A stretch of 64,000 nt of DNA from Tenacibaculum sp. MAR_2009_124 (GCF_900105455.1 NZ_FNSF01000008.1:248001-312000); one strand, 5' to 3'; counted from the stretch's first letter, positions 8,129 through 15,831 are shown. The notes: a model not told the origin generated them from the letters alone. A program made the numbers and translations.

Positions 8129-9765
8129 TTATGATTTAATTTTACAAGTGAACCCCTTATTAGGTTCCGACTCAAAAGTAATAGTTCCTCCAACCGAATT
8201 TATGCGGTTTTCCGCATTGATTAAACCATTTTTCTTTATTAGATCACAACCAACCCCGTTATCTTTATATTTAATAAAAACCTTATTCCCTTTTTCTTCA
8301 AAAAATATAGTGACAAAACTAGCCTTGCTATACTTGGTCATGTTTGTTAAAAGTTCTTTTAAAACCCTGTAAAGCATATTCTTTTTATGAATACTTAAAA
8401 TTTCCCAGTTAATTTTCTTCAAGCCATTGGTAATTAATCGTAGCTCGGAGTTTTCATAGCTACCAAATAAATCTCCAAGTATTTCAGGATAATCAATAGA
8501 ATCATCAATCACAAAATTATTTCTTGAAATATCTCTCGCTTTATTATAAACAACATCTAAATCATCTAATATTTCGGCTTTCGAGCTTTTCTCAACCTGA
8601 AACTTGGTCATAATATGGTAAATATCATTTGCAATTACATCATGAACTGTTTTCGAGATACGCCCTTCCGTTTGAATAACGTTTTCCACTAATTTCTTCT
8701 TACTTTTTTCACGATATAAAAAGTACCCAATTATTGAAATTAGTATTACAAAAATGGTCAGGAGTTGAAAGAGCAAACTTTTTTCATTTGCCTTTTCAGC
8801 TTCTAATTCTTTCATTTCTGCTATTCGTTCTTGTGCTTTGGTATTGTATTTTAAATAAGCATTTTTGTTATCCTTTCTTTGATTAAATAACCTAACCTCT
8901 TCACTCAATCTCACATACTCTCTATTTAAGTCATCCCCTTCTAATAGAACTAGTTCTCCGAGCGTATTTATACGGTAATGCTTGTTTTTAGTTTTCTTCG
9001 CAATACTATCAGCCTTTTGAAGGTAACTTTTTGCTATTTCTATTTCATTGTTTTTATAGTAGTATTTACCAAGATTCAGATAACTAGGCAAAAGAGCATC
9101 AAACTTATCTAATTTCTTTCTCAATTCTAAAGCTTCATCCAATTCTTCTTTACCTGCTTTCAGGTTAATATTGAACTTGGCAAAACCGAGGTTGTCAAGA
9201 ATAAGAGCTAAACTAACTGTATCATTAGACCTCTTGACTACTTCTAGTGCTTTCAGTAAAACTTCCTGAGATTTGATAAAATCCTTTTTATCCTTATATA
9301 TTGTAGATATATTGTTGAGGATAGTAGCACTATCTCTAGAAGAAGCCGCGTATGCCAAGGCTTTATTATATAATATTAATCCTTTCTCCTTATTTCGCTG
9401 TTTTCTATAGAGAGACCCTAATTGATGAAATATAGACTTACGTAATGATTTTCTGTAGTCTGAACTTTCTATAACATCTAATAAAGACAACGCTTCAGTA
9501 CAAAGTTCTTCACTCTCATAATAAGCTCCCCATTTGTATTCAATATTAGCCAAATAGCTAAGTGAATATATAATCGAAGTAGTATCTCTTTCTTCTTGTT
9601 TTAATTCATAATATCTCTTAAAATAAAGGTAAGAACTAATTAAATCTTGTTCAGATTTGGGCGTAGACACTTTATAAGTGTAAATAGTTAAACTATCCTG
9701 TTGAGCAATTATTCCAAGACTAAAAAAAACAAAAAAAAGAGGAATGATTTCTTTAAATTTATCAT
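8129..9765 (-). CDS. TPR-containing sensor histidine kinase, signal peptide out of frame
   Basis: The open frame from GTG 9670 encodes 513 residues: TPR-like helical repeats (about 1-260), a coiled coil, one membrane segment (LLFQLLTIFVILISIIGYFLY), a HisKA_3-like phosphoacceptor helix (TVHDVIANDIYHIM) and a HATPase_c domain (ELLTNMTKYSKA, DNGVGCD). The natural start is ATG 9765, which encodes MINLKKSFLFFLFF. That frame is one base out relative to a downstream SLGIIAQQDS segment that looks like a signal-peptidase site. One extra T in either T8 run (9722-9729 or 9731-9738, seen as A on the plus strand) restores a full signal peptide. The options are a sequencing error, phase variation, transcriptional slippage, or GTG initiation. 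Confidence 0.75.
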
Positions 9766-9771
9766 TCCTCT
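9731..9771 (-). terminator. hairpin with T8 tract overlapping the sensor kinase start
   Basis: On the minus strand AGAGGAATGAT (9771-9761) and ATCATTCCTCT (9748-9738) form an 11-bp perfect stem with a 12-base loop, followed by seven more T, then G and another T8. It terminates the small lipoprotein transcript. The stem contains the AGAGG ribosome-binding-like sequence and ATG of the kinase, and its T-run encodes the Phe/Leu core of the kinase signal peptide. Confidence 0.75.
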
Positions 9772-9800
9772 AAAATACAATTTTCGTCTACGAAGTTATA

Positions 9801-9977
9801 TTAACTATCTCCTTTTTTTGGAGGTGGTGGAGGTATAATATCTTCTTCCTCCCCGCAACAACTTTTTTCGGTATTAATATCTTTTTCCACTGAGCCATTA
9901 TTTTCAATTAACTCACTTTCAGTACATGATAATAACACAAACGAAATGGATAGCAATAACAACTTTAAACTTTTCAT
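9801..9977 (-). CDS. small CCG/PPPPP lipoprotein (copy A)
   Basis: A 58-residue lipoprotein. The signal peptide MKSLKLLLLSISFVLLSC ends in a lipobox, leaving about 41 mature residues. The acidic mature part carries SCCGEEEDIIPPPPPKKGDS: a vicinal Cys pair followed by Gly, acids, five prolines and lysines. It is clearly paralogous to 10018-10203 (same layout and same CCG/PPPPPK tail). It lies directly upstream of the TPR sensor kinase and ends in a terminator that overlaps the kinase start. A TATTTTTG -7-like element lies at 10012-10005. I know of no described function. Confidence 0.75.
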   Translation of the reverse strand: MKSLKLLLLSISFVLLSCTESELIENNGSVEKDINTEKSCCGEEEDIIPPPPPKKGDS

Positions 9978-10017
9978 GATTTTTATTTTTATTTTTATTT
10001 AAACCAAAAATAACAAA

Positions 10018-10203
10018 CTATTTCTTTTTTGGATCTTTTGGAGGTGGTGGAGGCAATAAATCTCCATCATCCCCACAACAATTTTTTTCTGATTCTACGT
10101 TTTCTAACTGATTTTGATATTCCTTTAATTCGTCATTATCTGTGCATGACAAAAACATTAAATTAAGGGAAACCGTACAAATAACTATAAATATTTTTTT
10201 CAT
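10018..10203 (-). CDS. small CCG/PPPPP lipoprotein (copy B)
   Basis: A 61-residue lipoprotein with signal peptide and lipobox (MFLSC). The mature part begins TDNDELKEYQNQLENVE and ends NCCGDDGDLLPPPPPKDPKKK. Tandem paralogue of 9801-9977: the signal and middle have diverged, while the CCG-acid-PPPPPK tail is kept, suggesting that the tail is the functional part. It is the first gene of the lipoprotein-kinase-regulator run on the minus strand. The function is unknown; a surface or periplasmic ligand or regulator of the adjacent kinase is a guess from position only. Confidence 0.75.
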   Translation of the reverse strand: MKKIFIVICTVSLNLMFLSCTDNDELKEYQNQLENVESEKNCCGDDGDLLPPPPPKDPKKK

Positions 10204-10571
10204 TTTGTTTATTGTTAAAATTTGACATTAGTGTTGCTGATCGAATATTTCATCGAACTTTAATCGGTCGCGTTTAAACACGTTTTAAAAGGCCTTTTGA
10301 GAAGTGAATGAGTTAAGTGTAAAGTGACGATGCACTTCTCGGTTCATGTCGCTAAACACTCAACTCAATAGGTAGAACTCATGATTAAACTAGTATCTTA
10401 ATCGATGTTGTTTATTCATCAACTCTGGTACAAATGAAAAAAGAATTCATAGGAATGGTGGGAATATAGAAGGAAAGAAAAGGGAAAGTTTCAGGAAGTC
10501 TTTTTTCCCAAAAAATCCCGAAATTTAGAGAGTTATAAAAACTGATTACTACACTCAAAAAACAAACTGTT
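10204..10571. other. intergenic region with nested inverted repeats
   Basis: A 368-base gap between divergent genes. GAGAAGTG (10299-10306) pairs with CACTTCTC (10333-10340). TGAGTTAAGTGT (10309-10320) pairs with ACACTCAACTCA (10356-10367) in 11 of 12 positions. The arms interleave (A-B-A'-B'), the topology of an H-type pseudoknot if transcribed, or of overlapping operators if not. I see no small gene here. Confidence 0.45.
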
Positions 10572-11273
10572 ATGCACAATGAAATCGTAGCGTTAGCTTT
10601 AAAGAAAATACAGGAAAACGAAGGGGCACATATAAAAACGAAGAAAGCAGCGGAATGCTTATCCTCACTTTTATTTGACGAATACGGAGTAACTTATGGT
10701 GAGCGAAGTTTAAGAAATGTATATAATGATCAAATTAAAATATCTAAACCTGAAGTTTTAAATGCGCTTTGCAATTTTTTAGATTTTGAAAATTATGAAG
10801 ACTTTCTAAAAAAGCACGATAAAGAAGAAGACCAAAAAGAGACTAACATTGAAGGAAAAGAATCTAAAAAGAAAATCAAACACGTTAAAGTAAAACCAAT
10901 TAACAAAAAACGATTAGTTATAACCGCTCTTCTATATATTACAACAATAATAGGTTTTTCAGTCTTTTCTGTAAATGAGCAACGTTGGATGGCGTGGAAA
11001 ATTGATCATTATGAGGAGGTAAATTTTAATTTAAAAAAATACAAACTTGAGCACTTAGAAATGTACGACGCGATAAAAATTGAGAATTTTAAAAAAATTG
11101 AAGCTATTTGTGATGATATTTATTTTAATGAAGAAAACGAACCAAAAATTTGGTATCGTAAAGTTTCAAAGAATAAAATAGAATTATTTACAGCTCCAGG
11201 ATTGCATCCCGTGAATGGAAAAACATTGAAACCCATAAGTACCTATATGATTGATAAATATATTTGCAAGTAA
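10572..11273 (+). CDS. single-pass membrane protein with a small helical N-terminal domain
   Basis: 233 residues. The N-terminal 85 residues (KTKKAAECLSSLLFDEYGVTYGERSLRNVYN ... KPEVLNALCNFLDFENYEDFLKKH) look like a compact helical domain common in Bacteroidota, possibly DNA- or peptide-binding. A very basic linker (KESKKKIKHVKVKPINKKR) leads into a membrane segment at about 115-132 (LVITALLYITTIIGFSVF), then an outer domain of about 100 residues. This layout (cytoplasmic domain, basic linker, one membrane pass, periplasmic domain) recalls ToxR-like membrane regulators, but that is only inference. It is the last protein gene before the 4.6-kb structured non-coding region. Confidence 0.6.
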   Translation: MHNEIVALALKKIQENEGAHIKTKKAAECLSSLLFDEYGVTYGERSLRNVYNDQIKISKPEVLNALCNFLDFENYEDFLKKHDKEEDQKETNIEGKESKKKIKHVKVKPINKKRLVITALLYITTIIGFSVFSVNEQRWMAWKIDHYEEVNFNLKKYKLEHLEMYDAIKIENFKKIEAICDDIYFNEENEPKIWYRKVSKNKIELFTAPGLHPVNGKTLKPISTYMIDKYICK

Positions 11274-11344
11274 TTTAAGAACGGTTTTGTTGTTAAGACC
11301 TAACTCCTCTGTATTTAATTAACCAAAATCTAAAGCAAAAAAAA

Positions 11345-11396
11345 GAACTCCAACTTGGAGCTCTTTTTTTTATATCAACCGGGGGGATTTTGATAT
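11345..11396 (+). ncRNA. G-loop double hairpin, array I copy 1
   Basis: Hairpin 1 is GAACTCCAACTTGGAGCTC with one A-C mismatch, followed by T8; it may also terminate the upstream gene. Hairpin 2 is ATATCAA (11372-11378), loop CCGGGGGGATT (11379-11389), TTGATAT (11390-11396), then T's. Copy 1 lacks the promoter-like block found before copies 2 and 3. Orientation is inferred. Confidence 0.4.
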
Positions 11397-11810
11397 TTTT
11401 CGGGGTACTATCTTTCTAACATTCAAGTCAAAAATAAGATGTATTTGCTCTTATTTTTAATTTTTTAGCTCTCCTGACTCCTTTCCTTGTCAAGCCCCTA
11501 TCATCTATCGATGAATGGTTCTATAAGATTATTTCTTATACAATTGAATCAAAATGTTATTTCAAAAGGTGGAAGTTCATACTAAATGGAATTACCAATC
11601 ACGGAATTTAAATCCCCAGCTGGCTATATTATACTACCAAACGACTTTAAACGAACTCATTACATACAAGCACATAAGCCATTTAGCTACAAATACCTCA
11701 AAAATTCCGATTATACAACCTACAAATCAAGCCTAATTTCATTGTAAAATTTAGATGAATATTTATGACTATAAAAATAAAATTATTGAAAAACACCTAT
11801 CAATTATTTC

Positions 11811-11871
11811 GAAAAAAAAAGAGCTCCAACTTGGAGCTCTTTTTTTATATCAACCGGGGGGATTTTGATAT
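11811..11871 (+). ncRNA. G-loop double hairpin, array I copy 2
   Basis: A TTG-N16-TATTTCG promoter-like block ends directly before an A-run. Hairpin 1 is GAGCTCCA-ACT-TGGAGCTC (perfect) followed by T7. Hairpin 2 is ATATCAA (11847-11853), loop CCGGGGGGATT (11854-11864), TTGATAT (11865-11871). Transcription has not been shown. Confidence 0.4.
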
Positions 11872-12286
11872 TTTTCGGGGTACTATCTTTCTAACATTCA
11901 AGTCAAAAATAAGATGCATTTGCAATTATTTTTAATTTTTTAGTTCTCTTGACTCCTTTCCTTGGCAAGCCCCTATCATCTATCGATGAATGGTTCTATA
12001 AGATTATTTCTTATACAATTGAATCAAAACGTTATTTCAAAAGGTGGAAGTTCATACTAAATGGAATTACCAATCACGGAATTTAAATCCCCAGCTGGCT
12101 ATATTATACTACCAAACGACTTTAAACGAACTCATTACATATAAGCACATAAGCCATTTAGCTACAAATACCTCAAAAATTCCGATTATACAACCTACAA
12201 ATCAAGCCTAATTTCATTGTAAAATTTAGATGAATATTTATGACTATAAAAATAAAATTATTGAAAAACACCTATCAATTATTTCG

Positions 12287-12345
12287 AAAAAAAAGAGCTC
12301 CAACTTGGAGCTCTTTTTTTATATCAACCGGGGGGATTATGATAT
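12287..12345 (+). ncRNA. G-loop double hairpin, array I copy 3
   Basis: Same layout as copy 2, with the same promoter-like block upstream. Hairpin 2 has loop CCGGGGGGATT (12328-12338), and one A-A mismatch closes the loop (12321-12345). Confidence 0.4.
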
Positions 12346-12683
12346 TTTTCGGGGTACTATCTTTCTAACATTCAAGTCAAAAATAAGATGCATTTGCTCT
12401 TATTTTCAACTTTTTAGTTCTCTTGACTCCTTTCCTTGGCAAATCCTAATCATCTATCGATGAATGGTTCTATAAGATTATTTCTTATACAATTGAATCA
12501 AAAAATTCTTACCATTAATTGCCAAAACGTTATTCGAAAAGGTAAAAATTAGTAATAAACAGCTATAACTAAACTCTTCGAATAAGAATTTAAAAGGTAT
12601 CTAGTTATAATTTTTCCTGCAACCTTTGTTAGAACAATCTGTATATCAACCCAACATCTAATGCCACCATCATAAAATTCAGG

Positions 12684-12820
12684 TGACTAACTATACTTAA
12701 AAAAATAAATTATTAAAAAATACAAATCAATTATTTTGCAAAAAAAAAGAGTTCGAAATCGAACTCTTTTTTCTAAAACGGGGTATTTTTTTGGGGTATT
12801 ACTATCTAAAGACTCAATAA
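12684..12820 (+). ncRNA. diverged fourth array I unit
   Basis: The block before the hairpin is conserved (ATTATTAAAAAATACAAATCAATTATTTTG, here with TATTTTG). Hairpin 1 is AGAGTTCG-AAAT-CGAACTCT (12748-12767), whose stem differs from copies 1-3 by paired changes. Hairpin 2 is lost, but two G-runs persist (CGGGGTATT and TTGGGGTATT), followed by the shared ACTATCT. It is about 50 percent diverged elsewhere. Confidence 0.4.
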
Positions 12821-13130
12821 AATTACATTATGATTGCTGTATGTTTTTTCTTTTTTGTTGAGTACAGTCATTTTTCATGACAAAACCCATTCGTCTATCG
12901 ATTAACGGGAAATAATCTCGTGACTAAACAGATAAAAACTATAAAACGTAAACATTCTCATTTATAAATCCCAAAATATATTATTTCACTTGAACATTCA
13001 TGAATAATAACAAACTTTATTACCTGTAAAAAAGACACTTAATTGGCTAATATTACCATTCAACTACAGTTAATAGTAGCCCAACTATTCTTGGATTTAA
13101 ATGTTTAAAATCGTCATTATCTTTGAAATG

Positions 13131-13190
13131 TAGTTAATAGTTAGTTTTCAGGAAAGAAGTAGCAATTTAGGTGGATGTTACTTCTTTTTT
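13131..13190 (+). ncRNA. array II unit 0 (degenerate loop)
   Basis: TATCTTTG at 13118-13125. Stem AAAGAAGTA (13153-13161) pairs with TACTTCTTT (13179-13187), then T's. The loop reads TTAGGTGGATG, so the G-run is broken. The CATTTAAGGTTAA block is also degenerate. Confidence 0.45.
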
Positions 13191-13371
13191 CTTTTTTATA
13201 ATCATTAAAAAAAACACTTCACACATCAAAACAACCCATTTATACATAAATAAAACCAACACACAACAAAAAACTACCCTTCACCTTTTAAAAATATTCG
13301 TTAGTCTTTCAAACTTTCCCTTTATCTTTTTATTCCAATATAAACTTAAGTTCCGACGTATCTTCGTAGTA

Positions 13372-13433
13372 TCATTTAAGGTTAAAAAAATAAAGAAGTA
13401 AAGGATCGGGGGGGTTTTACTTCTTTATTTTTT
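13372..13433 (+). ncRNA. array II unit 1
   Basis: TATCTTCG at 13359-13366, then ATCATTTAAGGTTAA. A 15-bp perfect stem (13388-13402 with 13416-13430) has the 13-base loop GGATCGGGGGGGT and a T-rich end. Predicted RNA is about 60 nt. Confidence 0.6.
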
Positions 13434-14147
13434 AAGTAAAACAAGTACTTGACTTTTTTAAAAAATGTCACTCAATAATAGAAATATACCCCCACTAATA
13501 CTTCAAACTAAAAGCTAACTTATTTGTTCCACTATATATAGATATTAAGTTAAGGGTTTTCATTATTCTTTAATTTTTAATTTACCATCTGAGCTATAGC
13601 ACCACCTGATTCCAAATTCAATAATCAATTCCGATTTAATTTTTCTGACCAAACCATGAATCATTAAGTCTAAGAAATTCTTTACCTAATTTACGAAAAC
13701 CTCTACCTTTAAATTTTCGACTTAAACAACTAAGAGGGTTTCGAATACCACATGACATATTCAAGAAATCAATATCAATTATTCAGCATCACATACTGAC
13801 TTTATTGAATGAGTTCATAATATATATATGAATACCGAAATGATATTAACTCTTCCATTACAACGATAGTCAATGTATCTCAAGAAATACACCCATATCA
13901 CAGAAACAGAAATATCAATTAACTACATTAAACCGTTCATTTCTTTAAACGAGGTCACGCTAAGTGTTGGTCTTAATAGCAGATTGTATTTTAACAATGT
14001 CTCTGAAAAACGTTTTGGAGTTAAACAGGGGTAATTAGCTAAAAAGAGATACATAACAATAAACAAACCATTTATACACAAAAACAAACAGAACACACAC
14101 AAAAACCCCATTAAACGATAAAACGAGTCAAATAAACTTTCAACAAG
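13434..14147. other. long spacer inside array II, no gene seen
   Basis: About 700 AT-rich bases between units 1 and 2. The frame at 13923-14153 on the minus strand has low-complexity composition and no support. Two short tRNA-like scraps are visible: minus 13606-13581 contains TATAGCTCAGATGGTA (like a tRNA D-arm), and 13737-13750 contains GGTTTCGAATACC (like a T-arm). Neither belongs to a foldable tRNA. Confidence 0.5.
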
Positions 14148-14203
14148 AGTCAATCATCTTTTTTCTACAAATTAAACTCTAAATCTAAGGTATCTTTGAA
14201 ATG

Positions 14204-14268
14204 TCATTTAAGGTTAAATAATAATGAAAGAAGTAAAAAACGGGGGTTATTTTACTTCTTTCTTTTTT
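14204..14268 (+). ncRNA. array II unit 2
   Basis: TATCTTTG at 14191-14198, TCATTTAAGGTTAA, a 13-bp perfect stem (14226-14238 with 14250-14262), the 11-base loop AACGGGGGTTA, then T6. The upstream AGTCAATCATCTTTTTTC box is at 14148-14165. Confidence 0.6.
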
Positions 14269-14436
14269 ACACAAAAACAACCAATACATAAAAACAAACC
14301 ACTCACAACAAAAAAAACAACAACACACACATTCAAAATACCATTGAGCTTTGAAATAATTCATTTAAACCTCAAAAGCAAGTCAATTAACTTTTTTCAA
14401 CGAATTAAACTCTAAATACATTCTATCTTTGAAGTA

Positions 14437-14500
14437 TCATTTTAAGGTTAAGAAATTAAAAAAAGAAGTAAATATCCGAGGGGATTTTTCTTCTTTTTTT
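14437..14500 (+). ncRNA. array II unit 3
   Basis: TATCTTTG at 14424-14431, then TCATTTTAAGGTTAA. The stem is at 14458-14472 with 14486-14500 and has one T-T mismatch; the loop is TATCCGAGGGGAT. The upstream box is at 14381-14398. Confidence 0.6.
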
Positions 14501-14729
14501 GTTTTACGCTATTCTCAAATTATAGACGATCCTTCTTCCTATAGTTTAAATTCTCAAATCTTTAAATTACCCTTAAACAACAATACATACGTAAAAACAG
14601 ACTATATATAACAAAAAAACAACAAAACACACACAAACAACCCTTAAAATAATTCCTTTAAACCTTGAAAGCAAGTCAATCATCTTTTTTCACAAAACCA
14701 AACTCTAAACACATTGTATATTTGAAGTG

Positions 14730-14792
14730 TCATTTAAGGTTAATAGATAAAAAAAAGAAATAAACATCCGGGGGGATTTTATTTCTTTTTTT
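14730..14792 (+). ncRNA. array II unit 4
   Basis: TATATTTG at 14717-14724, then GTCATTTAAGGTTAA. A 15-bp perfect stem (14750-14764 with 14778-14792) encloses the loop CATCCGGGGGGAT. The stem differs from unit 5 by a compensated G-C to A-T change (GAAATAAA/TTTATTTC), which supports a conserved structure. The upstream box is at 14674-14691. Confidence 0.65.
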
Positions 14793-15032
14793 ATTTTATA
14801 CTATCCTTTAATTAAAACGCCCTTTCTGCATATCGTCTTCAACTACTCAAAACTTCATCGCTATAATTAAAAACACCTAAAAACAACAAAAAAAGCAATA
14901 CACACATAAAAAAAGCCCTTTTATACATAAATACAACCATTAACCATTCAAACACTCCCTTTAAACCTTAAAAGCAGGCTAATCATCTTTTTTCACAAAA
15001 TCAACCCCTAAATACATTGTATCTTCGAAGTG

Positions 15033-15095
15033 TCATTTAAGGTTAAAAGATTAAAAAAAGAAGTAAATATCCGGGGGGATTTTACTTCTTTTTTT
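15033..15095 (+). ncRNA. array II unit 5
   Basis: TATCTTCG at 15020-15027, then GTCATTTAAGGTTAA. A 15-bp perfect stem (15053-15067 with 15081-15095) has loop TATCCGGGGGGAT and ends in T7. The upstream box is at 14976-14994. This is the clearest consensus unit. Confidence 0.65.
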
Positions 15096-15355
15096 ATTTT
15101 ACCTTATTTTCTAGTTGAAGTTATGTTTACACTTAAATGTTTAGCAAATCATTCTTAAAAAGAAATTCACCAAACAATCTTCGATCTCAACAACAAAACA
15201 ATATACAGTTAATTTAAAACCACACACACATAAAAACAAACAATTTATACAAAAAACAACTGTTCACCACAACCTACTAGCAGCTTATCGCGCCAAAACT
15301 ACCACTGATCTAATTATTCTCTTGCAACCAACGTTAATAATCTATCTTTGATACA

Positions 15356-15426
15356 AGATTTAAGGTTAAAAGAATTAAGAAAAAAGTGACAGTCTGGGGG
15401 GATTTTACTTTTTTCTTTTCTTTTTT
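15356..15426 (+). ncRNA. array II unit 6
   Basis: TATCTTTG at 15343-15350, then GATTTAAGGTTAA. The stem at 15377-15389 pairs with 15405-15417 (13 pairs including one G-T) and differs in sequence from the other units. The loop is CAGTCTGGGGGGATT, with T-rich sequence after it. Confidence 0.6.
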
Positions 15427-15770
15427 TAATAAGACCTTCCTTACTTCCCGAAAAGTACAAGATAAATTCATTTTCGTAATTGTTTTCAATTTATGTTTTT
15501 ACACTGTTTAATATCCTTCTTTTCTACTTACTTCTATTTATCTAAAAACTACAAAATACCTCAAGAGAAAACAAGTTCTCCTTTATTCCTTTTTTGTTTA
15601 AAAAAAAGTGTAAAAATCTCAATTACCAATTAACAACAAGACTCTTCTAAATATTACTTTTAACTATCGTTAAACCGTTCTCGCTAAAATTCCCTCTAAC
15701 CGACTACTGAAAAAGGCTACTAAACTAATTCCTTAATAAAAAATTGAAATCCCCTAGTACCTTTAACATA

Positions 15771-15824
15771 TAGTTTGGTTAATTTTTAAAAAAGAAGTGT
15801 TCATCAGGGGGATACTTCTTTTTT
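15771..15824 (+). ncRNA. array II unit 7
   Basis: TACCTTTA at 15758-15765 aligns with the -7 element, then ATAGTTTGGTTAA. Stem 15788-15798 pairs with 15814-15824 (11 bp). The loop contains TTCATCAGGGGGAT. It lies convergent with, and just before, the metK terminator. Confidence 0.5.
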
Positions 15825-15831
15825 ATGTGCA

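Larger units (their letters stand above)
11348..12507 (+). repeat. three tandem direct repeats of about 475 bp (array I)
   Basis: Copy 1 runs 11348-11823, copy 2 runs 11824-12297, and copy 3 runs from 12298 until similarity breaks near 12507, where about 20 extra bases intervene before weaker similarity resumes. Copies 1 and 2 are nearly identical, with only scattered substitutions and run-length changes, so the duplication is recent. Each copy begins with a GAGCTC hairpin plus T-run, a second hairpin with a G6 loop, a CGGGGTACTATCT segment, a CATCtatcGATG hairpin and a TATAAGAttattTCTTATA hairpin. No conserved reading frame spans the copies. A diverged fourth unit follows at 12684-12820. Confidence 0.9.
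13118..15824 (+). repeat. array II: eight tandem promoter-hairpin cassettes
   Basis: Eight units in the same orientation, with -7 elements at 13118, 13359, 14191, 14424, 14717, 15020, 15343 and 15758. The usual spacing is 230-330 bp; one gap is 832 bp. Typical units contain TATCTTTG or TATCTTCG, then a TCATTTAAGGTTAA block, an A-rich spacer, a GAAGTAAA/TTTACTTC-type stem with a loop centred on CCGGGGGGAT, and a T-run. Several of the spacers between units are CA-rich and themselves related (ACACACA, CATTTATACA blocks). In four units AGTCAATCATCTTTTTTC-like sequence lies exactly 25 bp before the -7 element. No protein gene is convincing here. Confidence 0.85.

Noticed and set aside
11554..11750. 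Short frames in the 475-bp repeats, including a 53-codon frame at 11586-11747
   Set aside because: Copy 2 has a stop in the same frame (TACATATAA), copy 4 is unrelated there, no ribosome-binding signal or family is seen, and composition is that of non-coding DNA.
13581..13606. A functional tRNA gene on the minus strand
   Set aside because: Only a D-arm-like segment is present. The expected second half of the D-stem, anticodon stem and T-arm are missing.
12230..14611. Frames at 12230-12463, 13171-13401, 13923-14153, 14224-14415 and 14429-14611
   Set aside because: They run across the hairpins and CA-rich spacers, have low-complexity Lys/Asn/Thr content, and are not shared between repeat units.
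11348..15824. CRISPR array or insertion sequences as explanation of the repeats
   Set aside because: Repeat units are 230-480 bp, not 25-40 bp with unique spacers. No cas genes, transposase or terminal inverted repeats are present.
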